NCBI RefSeq assembly: GCF_950023065.1
Contig: NC_088678.1
Location: 6,748,580-6,812,579, forward strand
Reading direction: 5' to 3'
DNA: 64,000 bases
Origin: Planococcus citri
Lineage: Eukaryota > Arthropoda > Insecta > Hemiptera > Pseudococcidae
How positions within the stretch are numbered: the stretch's first letter is position 1; each line of letters opens with the position of its first letter. The notes under the pieces are model-generated. The model saw nothing but the letters and a program-made list of their open reading frames with translations, had not been told where the DNA came from and did no database searches. Positions 36,301 to 48,300 of the stretch are shown here, piece after piece. Made by a program: the position numbers and the translations under genes.

Positions 36301-39300
36301 ATTCATAATGAGTTAAAGGCGATGTATGGTGATAGTGCAATCGCTTACAGATCGGTTCGTGAGTGCATTCAACACTTCAAAGAGGGTAGAACAAACCTGC
36401 ATGATGATGCGCGAAGTTGACACCCCAGCGATGCTGTGAATGAAGAGACCACTGTGGGTGTGCTCGAGTTGTTTAAAGAAGAATGGCGCTATACCATAAC
36501 GCAAGTGAAAGAGTTATTGTTAGAGCATTATCATAATATTGATGTTTCACAATCCTCAATCTGTTGTGTGTTGGTGGAAAATGGATTTCAAAAAATTTGT
36601 GCCCACTGGGTCCCTCGACTTCTCAGTGACCAACATCACTTCAAACGTATGAGAGCTGCCCTTTCATTCCTCACCCAGTACCACAATGACCCCAATATTC
36701 TTACCAGCGTGGTCACAGGTGATGAGACATGGGTGCATTACACCACAGCAGTCCAAAAAAAAGATTCCATGGTGTGGAAACGTTGAAATTCTCTGTGAGT
36801 GACAAAGTGCAAAACTGAGAAGTCCCACTGTCTTTTGAATATATGCCTCGAGGTGCAACCATAAACTCAAACAGTAATGGAGACTATGTTGAAAAATAAA
36901 GAAGTTTCTCGTGGTTTGAATGGTGTATTCAGTTTTTTTCCAACTTGGATTAGGAGCCTCTCCCCACAGCAGGGGCAGAGACTTTTGAAACGCCCCTTGT
37001 ACATGGACTGTTATCTTCCGTTTTACCAATGAAGCCGAAGTAATAGAGGTACTTAATTGGGAGCATCGGGAATTTTCATGCGCGTGCAGGAATCCAAAGT
37101 GCTCTCACACCTTCCAATCGCCGAACGATGAACACCCTCCTACATTCCAACAACGACAACACTTGTTGCAACGAGATCTGGCGCATGCTAAGAGCCCATG
37201 TCCTAATTAAGTACCTCTATTGCTTTGGCTTTGCTATTCCCTTTAATCTCCATATGAGATAGCAGTCCATGTACCTATATGGTGTTCTTGCTCCAATCCT
37301 ATTCAATATATACACAAATGACCAAACAATTGGAGACCAGACCAGACACTTCCTGTATGCAGATGACCTAGCAGCAACAGCTCAGGGGGATACACTACAG
37401 ACCTACTATGTGGATAATGCCCTCAGACCAAATCCATCCAAAAGTGTGTAGCTTCCACCTGAAGAATGCAAACGTAAAATGCACATTGAAGCTGGTGTGG
37501 GGAGGAGTGCAACTGGAGAACAGTGAAAATCCCAAGTACCTTGGAATCACACTAGATTGAACCCTCACATGTAAAAGACACTGCGAGAACACAAAAATAA
37601 AGGTGGGAGCAAGAAACAACTTACTGCGGAAACTGGTATATCAACTAGATGGGGAGCAAAGACACCAAGGACAACAGCCACAGCACTGTGCTACTCTACA
37701 GCAGAGTAAGAAGATTGACGTTGCTCTCAACAACAGCATGAGAATTGTGTCTGACTGCATAAGACCAACCAGTGTTAAACACCTACCAAGAATATGCGGC
37801 ATTGCACCCCCTGGGATAAGATGGTGCATGGTAGTCGATGTAGAGAGGACAAGAAAAGAACAAGACCCCCGCCATGTTATGTTCAGCCAGAAGGAGGTGA
37901 CCCTAAGGCTGAAGTCCAGGAGGAGTTTTATGAAGGAGACCCATGTGATGAAAGTGGATCCAGTGGAGGAGAGAGAGAAAAGATGGTCGGATTAGGAAAA
38001 GGCCACATGTAATGAGAACCTGGCAAATGGACACAAACTGCCATGTGTAGAGTGGCTCACACTGAACCGGATCCGAGCTGGATGTGCCTGGACAGCAGTA
38101 AACCTTACTAGATGGGGCATTCAGGATGATGTGAAGTGTCTGGATTGCGGACAAAGACAGACTGACGACCACCTCCTCGTATGTGGCGCAGGCACTGCAT
38201 ACACTAGAGAGGAGCTGCGGGGAGAAATGAACTATCACACAGAAGGCCTGGTGCAGAGATGGAAAGGGAGAATTTAAAGAGATCCGAATGTCCCAGACAC
38301 GAGAAGGAGGAGAAGGGGTTCATCCATATTTGAGCAAATTTCCAGCAGAACACCTCAAGTGCGTTTTTTGACCATAGAATAGTGGGAAAATTCTAAAAAT
38401 CAAAATTATTTCTAGCCATTCCAAAGCCTCCAGGGCAGTTTCCAGTCTCTCCAGAATTTTTGAAATTTCTCCAGAAGGCGTGGAGATTGATTTGCGCTGC
38501 TGAAATTCAGATTGTGGCTTATGTTCAATTGATTCAACAATCAACACAGGTATGTACCTATCCACATTTGGGCTGATTTTCCAGGCGGACTCCTCGAGTG
38601 AATTTTTTTAACCAACATATTTTTAAGGACGAGTGACTGGAAATACTGGTCCAAAAAATGCAATCGAGGTGTCCGCCTGGAAATTGGCTGAAATGAGGAT
38701 AAACCCGTTGAATAGGCCGAGAATTAGAAATGCGCAATTTATTTTTTAGCTGTCTGAACTGATTTTCATGCCTTCTGGAGAACTCTGAAATTGTGCTGGA
38801 GGTTCCAGAATGGTCTGAAGATGAGAAATTTGGCTAGAGAAAGTTAGAGAAGTTTAGTTTCGGCATCATTTCTATCATTCTTACCAAATACCTAAGCAGG
38901 TATGTATTTTTCTAAAAACATCAAGAATCACCAAAAATGTTCGATTTCGAATTTTTTATATAAAATCGTCAAAAATTGAAAAATTAATTAGTGCGTCTGA
39001 AATTTCAAACCACACTCTACAGTGTACGTACACCTCAAGAGGTTCTCCTGGTAGTAGGTACATTTTCAAGTAATCTGTAATTAGGTAACTTGTACATGCC
39101 TATAATGATGTAAGATCTATCACTGTGGCAGATTACATACGGTTTTACATTTATTAGTGATAGATTTGGTCCCGTAGTTGGCTCTGTATCCTCTTCTTGC
39201 AACTTTATCAAGACTTTTCCGATGTGTTTTGCAAAAGCCATGCGTCTGGAGGAAAGATAGGAGACACGTTCATAACATATTTTTGAAACTTTAATTCAAT

Positions 39301-42300
39301 TTTTAGAGACTTTCTATTCTATGTGTCTACCTAAAAGCTGTTTCAATCTCATTTGCTTCAAAAATTATTCGTCTGATGGGTTTAATAACACCCAGATCGA
39401 GTATTTTTTGAAATTCTTCACTCAATTTTAAGGCTTCTTCATCTTGATTCCAAAAGAAATGATCAAGTTGCACATTGTGAATAGTAGTTTCATACAAAGA
39501 ACGTCCCAATTCTGATAAGTAACAATTAGCACTGATGAAATACTCTCCAACAAAATATTTCTTTGAAAGTACCCATCGTTAGTCGTTCGTTCAACCCACC
39601 GGTATCCGATTTTCCTATTTCTAAAAAATGTCCGCCTTTGGCAACACAGCGTACTGAAGCCTTAAGCATTTCATCAGAAAGGCTATTCAAAACTACATCT
39701 ACTCCTCTTCCTTTCGTTAGTTGCATTATTGTTGTTTCGAATGTCGTGTCTCTGGAGTAACAAATGTGTGTTTCTGGAATCTGGACAGTGAACAGACACA
39801 ATTTTACGAATCGAAATTCAATTCAAACATTTGAAATAGGTATATATATTTGTACCTATTATATTTACCTGAGGATACATATTCCTCATGAATTGAACTT
39901 TATCTGGAGAACCAACCGTTGTAAAAATATTACAATTGTAATAAAGACAAATGTTAATGGCCGCTTGGCCTACCCCTCCGCTTCCTGCGTGAATCAAAAC
40001 TGTGGCTCTTCTCTTCAATTGTATTTTAACAAAAAAAGCGCAAATCGCCTATGGAAAAAAAAGTTCTCCTAGTTATCGGTTTTTGAGGTTTCAAGTAGGT
40101 GATGAACGATTAACGCTATCGTTAAATTTCCTCACTGTAATATACACGAGTGGAATACTGGCTGCTTCTTCAAGTGTCATATTGTGTGGAACTTTCCAAG
40201 TGAAATATGGAATCACTTCAACGAATGTGGCTATTCCACTATGGCGTACTATTCCCATCACTCGATTACCTTCTTCATCACGTCCTGAGAATTCAAAACC
40301 TGGACAGGGCTAAGAAAATATTCACTCGATTTCAACATTTTTCTATACCATATTGAATACTTAGATAGATTAGGATTTTTCAAACTTGATATTGTACTTA
40401 CATCAGCCAAACGACTGTAGTGGGACGAATCCACATTGGAAAGTTTCCTCGATCCTAGCATTATATCGCGAAAGTTTAGACCGCTGTAGTAGACTCTTGC
40501 AAGCGATTTCCCTCCTGGTTTCCTGCGAAACAGATATCTTCAAACATTTTGAAACTTGAAAAAGTATGATTGGTATGATTAAACTGTTAATTATGTAAGT
40601 ACTTGTTTAAATTCAGTGGACTTTCGATCCATCTGAACGACGAGAAGTCGCCAGGGGTTTCCAGTTGGCAAATGGCACTATTGGTTTGGATATTTTCAAG
40701 TGGCTCAAGTGGAAGGTAACGATAGCTACCCCACTCTCCTCCTTTGTAGACATTCTGAGCTAAATTTTTATCAAATTGATTTTTATAGAACGGATCCGCC
40801 AGTGAAAAATGCTTGGCTTCTGTATCAAATACAAAAAAGCACCTGAAAAAAAAAATTATAATTTTTTTGGCATTTCTGGCAAATTTTACAATTTAATCGA
40901 ACGTGGAATTGACGAGAACCTCATATTTATTCCTTTTACTTCCTTTCTTAAGGAATTGAAAAATCCCAATATTCCATTCGTTGGTTCTTTTTCAGCATAT
41001 AAAACCAGTACTTCGTCTTTTTTCAGTTTAAGCCTTTTCAGTGTGTCTTGTAACTGAATTATCCAAGAATACGAATCATTTTTTATTTCTACAGTTGTGA
41101 TATTCAGTTTACTTCGAGATAGATGCTCCTGGGTAATGAAACACGTGTTATTTTGGATATCTACTGTGCAATAACATGCTTATGACCTTACTTAAATGAT
41201 TCCCTTTATACCTTTTTTAGAAGTAAGATTTTCTCATGTGAACTGATTCTACTGCTGAAGGAGATTACGAATCCCAAATTTTCTATCAAATTATCGTCTG
41301 TAGTTGTTAATTGTTTTGTTATTATAAATCCATCGTCTCTTAATGTATCGAATATTTTCTTCATATGCTGCGAAAATGATTTTCAGTCAAGCATATAAAA
41401 ATATTGTTATAAAAAAAGTTTCTACAGGAAAAAAATTATATCAATATTCGATAATTCATGCAAAATTTACTTGAATGTTGTTTTGAATATTTGAAATTAA
41501 TACTATCGAAGCACTTTTGCCTCCGGGTAGTTCATGGAGTAATTCTACATTTCCTGGTAAATTCCGCACTTCTGATGCACTTGTAGAATCGGTTACAATA
41601 TTAACATCAGCCTTGATAACCAAATGTTTCAATGTAAGTAGTTTTTCAAGCATTCAGTGGTCACGTTGTTCTTTACCTAAGTTACTTACTTGGATGTTAG
41701 GCAAATCATTCAAAATCTCCATTGCTATTCTGGATAAGACTGAAGAAGTAATAGAAGTAGACTGTGCTGAATCCAGCAATTCGACAGTTTTGATTTTAAC
41801 TATGGATGTGTTTTCCAAAACTATTTCAATGCATGTTCTAATTGCTGAATTTAAATCCATTTCCTGAAATTTAGGTATTTATTATTATTTTTTTTACATT
41901 TCTTAACCAAGGAAATATCACAACTGCCGGAAAATTTCTTGAACCGAATCAAGTTGAATCGATAGATCATGGGAAAATACTGACACCAGTGCCTAAAATT
42001 CCAGATGCCTGGTAATTAAGTTCCGGGAAATTGTTCTGAGAGGTAGAAGATACAACACTGGTGTGCTTGCAAACACGTTGTTGTGTGGATTAGACCTTCC
42101 TTTAGTACTGTTAAAAGTTTCAATGCTGTAGGTTGTTCCATATTTTTTTGGTACAAGTTTTTCAATAGAGGAGTGCTGCAATTACTTCTTTGAGGAATGG
42201 TTACCTCCTCAAGACATCTTAGAGTCTCCTCACTATTTCTACACCCCAGATTTGATTCCTAGGGACCTTTACTTCATACTCAGTTGGTTTTTACCTGAGA

Positions 42301-45300
42301 ATCAACACCCATTGCATTTTTGAGGAGGACTCAATAACCTCCACTCAAATTTTGAAGAATTCTTTCTAGATGGGAGCATTGAGTAAAAATATGATGCACT
42401 GAGTTGAAGGAAGACTACACTAACAACTTATGAGGTCAATCTCCTTTGAAAATTATTTTTTACTCACCTCAGAGGCAACAAGAATCTCATGGCCTACTTT
42501 TTGTGAGGTTTTGATCAACTGATCTTCCTCAAACATTTCCATAATTTTTTTAAACATCACGTTTGACATTTTAAGACATTTACCTCTCCCCCAACTCAAA
42601 GTCTGATCTCCCTGACTCAAAGATCCTCTTCAAGTCACTCCTTAAAGTTTTACGACACGACCTTGAAAGTTGTTCACTTTAAACAGCTATAAATCCCTCA
42701 AAATTCACCAGATCGACTTGAAACTTGTAACAGTATTAAAGGAAGGTCTAATCTACATGACAATGTGTTTGCAAGCACACCAGTGTTGTATCTTCTACCT
42801 CTCATTTTCGCTCTTTATTTCAAAAATCAAAGAATTTTCAAAATATGGCTGGAAGCTTCAGAACTGCTTCATGTCCTTTTACTTACAATAAACTCAACAT
42901 GTTGAAATTATGGCAAGGAAAGTGAATTTTAGCTTTCCATCTGCAGTGAGTAAAATTTAGTGAAAATTTAATTTGTCAAAAATCTACTGAGGGCTCCATG
43001 AACTGCTCAAAATGGTCCGGAACCATTCCCAGCCAATTCGAGGCATCAAGAATAGGGCACATACCAAATTTAAGATTTCTAGGACAACATTCTCAGCCTA
43101 ATATTGTTCAACGCATATATATGTAGAGAATGGGTAACAAGGGAAGCTCTAGAGGGATTGAAGAAAGGGGCTATGCTAGGAGGCTGGAAAATATCGAATC
43201 TGAGATACGCAGATGACACCACAATAATGGCTGAAAACATGAACAACATGAAGGAGATCATGGGCAAGATTGAACAAGTTATCCTAGCTAAGTGTCTGAA
43301 GGTGAACAAATCAAAGACCAGGATGATGGTAATAGACAGGGTGAATGACAACCAACCTGAGCTGCAAGAGATAGATGGAATAGAAGTGGTACAAAGAACA
43401 ACCTTTTATTCCTTATCTGGACTGCTATTCCAATCTGAAATCACGCTAATATTTAATGCAAACCTCCAACCATTCCAAATCATGTTTTTGAAGAATTGAA
43501 TATGCGGGGTAAGATAACTTCTATATCAGACTATATGTGGGGTAAAGTAATAGACAAGTTAGCGCAATGCTCAGAAGCATTCTTTAAAAACGCAATTCAG
43601 AAGGTTTGCAATGTTTGCATCAAAATTTAGCATTAAAATAGTGGTCCAGATGAGGAGAATAAAAGGTGGATGGGTACAAAGCTTTGTATATTTAGGCTCC
43701 CTAATAACCAACAGTGGAGGTTCAGAAGATGAGATAAGAAGATGTGCATCAATTGTAAAAACAACTGTAGGAAAACTCTACCAAATCTGGGAAAGCCATG
43801 GAATCACCAAATGAACAAAATTAAAGATTGTAAAAACGCTCGTATTCTCAATAAATTCCTTTATGCCTCAGAGACATCAAATACTATCAACTAACAATAC
43901 TGGCAACTCCATCAAAAAAAGGTGTTTTATCCTCCTAGTGGCTTGGCAAGTATCTAAGTTTTACACAAGCATCTGATTTGCTGATTTAAATCTTGCGGAC
44001 ACGTGAAATTCAAACCAGTTATGAATCAACCAATCAGAGCATTTTTGATGAGAGTTAGTTTCAGTTCAGGCTGTTCAGATCGCGCTTTTGCTGCGACAAA
44101 AACGCTCAATGTATTTTAAATGGAGTTGCCAGTATTGTTAGTTGATAGTATTTGGAGACATGGATAGTGAAGAAATCAGTTCAGAGCCGGATAGATGCAT
44201 TTGTGACTGTCCGCACTCCGTAATAAAACCAACCATTGGTCGCAACAAATAAAAAAAAATTTTCACAAATTTTTAGGTGAAAAAACATTTTTTGATTTTT
44301 GCAACCAATAGTCCGTTTTATCACGGACAGTCACATTTGAGATGTACTGCTATAGACAAATGCTTAGAATCTGATAGACCAAGAAAAGAACAAACAGACC
44401 AATACTGGCAAGATAAAACACTAATTGAGATGTATTTTGTTTGGTTCGTTATCTAGATTTGATTACCGAGGTTTGTGTGTGTATTCGCATTATCTTCTAC
44501 GTTAGAAATTAGATCACAGTTGTCAGCTGTTAATATCTGGTTTCACCATGGATTTTATAAAGGGAATCAAGCCATTATCCGGTTCCAGCAATTGGCCGTC
44601 ATGGAAAGATAATGTGCTTGACATACTAGCCCTTTTCAACGCCGTGGAAATCGTCAAAGGTAAATCAACATGCCCAGCTGAACTGAAAACGACCGATACA
44701 GCCGCCGAAACATGTAAGTTGATTGCAACATGGCAAAAAGTGTTGCATCAAGCAAAGATAATCATTTCTCATACGATATCACCAGAACTACAGTCGCATT
44801 GCTGGTAGGCTCTCCGCGTGACGCGTGTGAAGCATGGGTAGTGCTCACAAAAGAATTTGACGATAAGGCAGAAGATCAATTGTTCCGCAAATGCCTTAAT
44901 TTCTTTAGCACCGAATAGAATGATATCGAAGATGCACCCTCTGTTGTTGCGCGAATCAAAAATCAACATCGTGAATTTCGAGCTGGATTGGAAAATAAGA
45001 AGGAGGCTCCTGAGATATTTTGGACATAATAGTGTGGCAAGACAACCTAAAGAAGTTGACTGTACTACAAGGACAAGTAGAGGGAAAGAGGTTGCACAGG
45101 AGATCGCCCACAAAGTACACAAACCTTATCAAAAAGGCTGCATGATTTCCCCTCAGGGAGTGCACCAGACAGGCTGAAGACAGAGAAAGTTGGAGACAGC
45201 AGATTGGCGAGGCTCCATACATGATGCTCAGATACAAGTAAATTATGAAGAAGAAGAATTTTTTAGCATAGATTTTATTTTTAGAAATTCGCCAAAAATC

Positions 45301-48300
45301 CAAAAATGCACTTCAGCGTCTGAAATTTTGAGTGCTAATGTATTTCTGTATGCTCTTGCTCTATTGATTGAGCTTTGTCTGATTTAAATAATTTTAGGGC
45401 AGTTGAAATGCCTCCCTTAAGAAAATACTGCATTTTTTTTAAGGATAGTGGGTATTTTGATATTTGGCAGCGTGTTAATCCAAAAGTAGAGAGAATGTTG
45501 ATCTCTTTTTTACTGTTGTGGTGAGAACAATCACTCAAGCAAGCACAATAAGATGCATGTATACTAAGTTTAGGTACCTACTTCATTATTTATGTAAGGA
45601 ATAAATTGATATGTCTCCAACGTAGGACTCAATTGATGTTGCTTTCGAGCAACGGATCTTAGCTTCCAATCTATCATTTGAATACCACCAGAACTCAACA
45701 GGTTGATGTGAGGGTAGAAATTGAGCTCAAGTTCTGTCACATTTCAAATTCGAATTCATTAAATTTTTTGAGACCAAACTTATTAAAATAGCCCAATCAG
45801 TAATTTTCAGGTAATTTAATCATTACTTGGTGTCTCAGAGTTTACTGTCTCCAGCATTTGAAAATGCCTCTTAACATCAATAACGAGTTTTCGTATGAAA
45901 ATGGGAACGAGAAGTTCACGAGTGTCGATCTGAAGGATTAAAAATTGAGCCATTGCGTCCATGAACGTGACAAAATTATCGTCCCATGATATTTCTCCAT
46001 GTGTACCTAGATTTTATGCAAGATCAGATCAATTTATAAAATCTATATCACTATTTGAGATGAACAAATTTTATTCTGAAATTCAGCGTATTCCAACCAG
46101 TAGAATTAACGCAAGTGACCCTTCTGAAGGCCTTCTTGTAACTATATCCTCTTAATCTCATCTCCTTGTAGAAGTCTTCACTATCAAGGGTTATTGAATC
46201 GGTATCAATGGTGTCGTTTTCGAATCGACTCGTGTCCACTTTTTCTATGGCAATATTTTCTGCTACTCGTACCAGTCCGGTGGCTACAACTGCACCTTTT
46301 TCAGTAACTTCGAAATTATTTGTCCCAATATGAATGGCTACGTTGAAGTTTAGGTAGCCTGGTGAAACAGAAATGGCATGGAATGGTCATTTTATTATTA
46401 TTCTTAGCGACGAGTCTCAGCTAAAAAGAAGAAGAATTACCTTTATCAGGAATCTCAGTCACTCGTTCAAAACGAACTTGTTCAAATACCACCGGAAGAT
46501 CCCTCCATTTTTTCTTTTGCATTTTGGCCAGAGTCTGCCAGACTATCACCTTTAATAGAAAGTTGCCATTAGTGATGATGTGATGAACTTGAAACTAGAA
46601 ACTGTCTGCTAATGAATGTCAAACTGTTGAATCCAGTTTCATGGAAGTACTCTTACAAGGTATGCAATTCCAGGATATACATTTATTCCATTTACACCAT
46701 GATCTTTCAAGAATTTGAATCCATCAGATTGTGGATTTATAAAAACGTTTTGACTGCCTGATACCAAAGTATCAGCGCCGAGTTTTCCTATGGGCCATTT
46801 CTCATCGTGTTTCCATTTAACGAGAGGCGAAATCATCGGAGTAGATCTACTGACAGGAAATTGAACCGGTGGATATAAATGATAAAGTTTTGAGCAACAT
46901 CCTGATGTATAAATTCTGCAAAAATTATGATGAAAGTTGTCGTTGATAGAAAATGTTGATAAAAGGCTAACATTTCTTGTGCATAACATCCTACTCACTG
47001 TTCTAGAGCATTTAAGAAATATTCCACTTGGTTCGGGTGATTTTTCAAAGTCAATAGTATATTTGTTACAGTTGAGGGCAGGGAACGTTTTAAAATTGCG
47101 TTTAGAAGACCATGAGGTGCTATCTCGATTAATACAGCATTTTTAGGAATGAACTGGCAGCTTTCTTCAAAGTATACCGGACTGAGGAGGTTATTTGTGT
47201 GGTAATCGGCCGAGCAATATCTCACTGTATCTGAATTCCATTCATTTTCTGGAGCAGACGTGCATATCCATTTTTTGGACCTTAATTTTGGTTCAGGGAT
47301 AACCTGAAAGTCCATAAGAGATATTTTTATTGCGGTTTGTGGCGTTTACTTTCTCTCTCTCTCTTTTTTTTACCTGTGGGGGGGGGGTTATTAATAATCT
47401 TACTTTTTTCAAGTATGAATTAAATCTTGGAGCCGCTGGAGTAATGTAACGACTATGATATGCGATATTTGACGTATCCACTTCACAAACGAATACGTTT
47501 TTCTGTTTCAGATGCTCGATGTAGTTGTCGACAACTTCAGTGGGACCTGATATCGTGCAACTGGTTGGACTATTGTGACAAGCTATATCAATTTCTTGAG
47601 GCACAAGATTTTTCATCGTATTGTAACCATCACCTTTATTAGGCATGTGAATTGAATCAGAGGTAAGTCTAAGTTTGTATTAGAAATTTATTGTTACAAA
47701 TATTTGCATTGTGTTCGCTTACCAATGACCGCCATTTTTCCGCGAATTTCCTCGGTTTCTAAAGAAACTAAACCACGATAATAAGCTGTCAGAATCATTT
47801 GCTCCGCTGTAAGGCATCCGTCAGCATAAGCACATCCTAGTTCTCCTACAGAATGGCCAATTATTCCATCAGCTTTGACGTCGAGTGCAGACAGAACATC
47901 AATCAATGCAATCTATTGGCATATTTCGGAAAGTTGAACTTTAATCCTGTAAAAGTATTTTATTCGAGCCTTTGAGGAATATAAAATTTGATTTACTTGA
48001 ATTGCTGCTATTCCCACAAATGAATTCAAAATATTCTTGAACATCAAAGGATCGTTTTCTGTGACGATTTTCATCAAATCGACACCTTTTGATTTTAGTA
48101 TGTGGTGACTTTTTCGAATAGATTCGGCGAATATTGGTATTTTCATCAGGGACTGGCCCATTGTCGTCCATTGAGATCCCATTCCAGAAAATACAAACCA
48201 TATTGGTCTTTTTTCTCCGGAAACGAACTAGAACATGTCCAGGAAATACGTATCTATTAAAATTTAAGTGAAATATACCCAAGTCGTAGGTAGGTATGAC

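Larger units (their letters stand above)
34990..38330 (+). pseudogene. Jockey-like LINE reverse transcriptase, broken, inside the copy B ER-KR intron
   Basis: Plus-strand pieces belong to one non-LTR retrotransposon. 35011-36034 covers the start of RT (GKATGLDGIHSEQIK, ILKPGKDPDDRKSYRPISLL, KNGLPQGSVL). The frame resumes at about 37282 with APILFNIYTNDQ and the catalytic FLYADDL. 37450-38270 holds remnants of the C-terminal part, ending with a Cys-His stretch (CLDCGQRQTDDHLLVC). Several stops and frameshifts show it is inactive. It is antisense to the FAS gene. A 1.25-kb insertion splits it within the LPQGSVL motif. Confidence 0.82.
43075..45240 (+). pseudogene. Non-LTR retrotransposon RT fragment with nested insertions
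   Basis: 43104-43395 reads RYADDTTIMAE (RT catalytic Asp pair) and MMVIDRVNDNQPE; 43670-43815 reads FVYLGSLITNSGGSEDEIRR. Pieces near 44340-44420 and 44960-45130 (RRRLLRYFGHN, TRTSRGKE) match the C-terminal end. It is the same family as the LINE at 51425-52915. It is broken by an unidentified stretch at about 43395-43640, two palindromic elements and a copia-like gag fragment. The clade (RTE or a relative) is uncertain. Confidence 0.75.
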
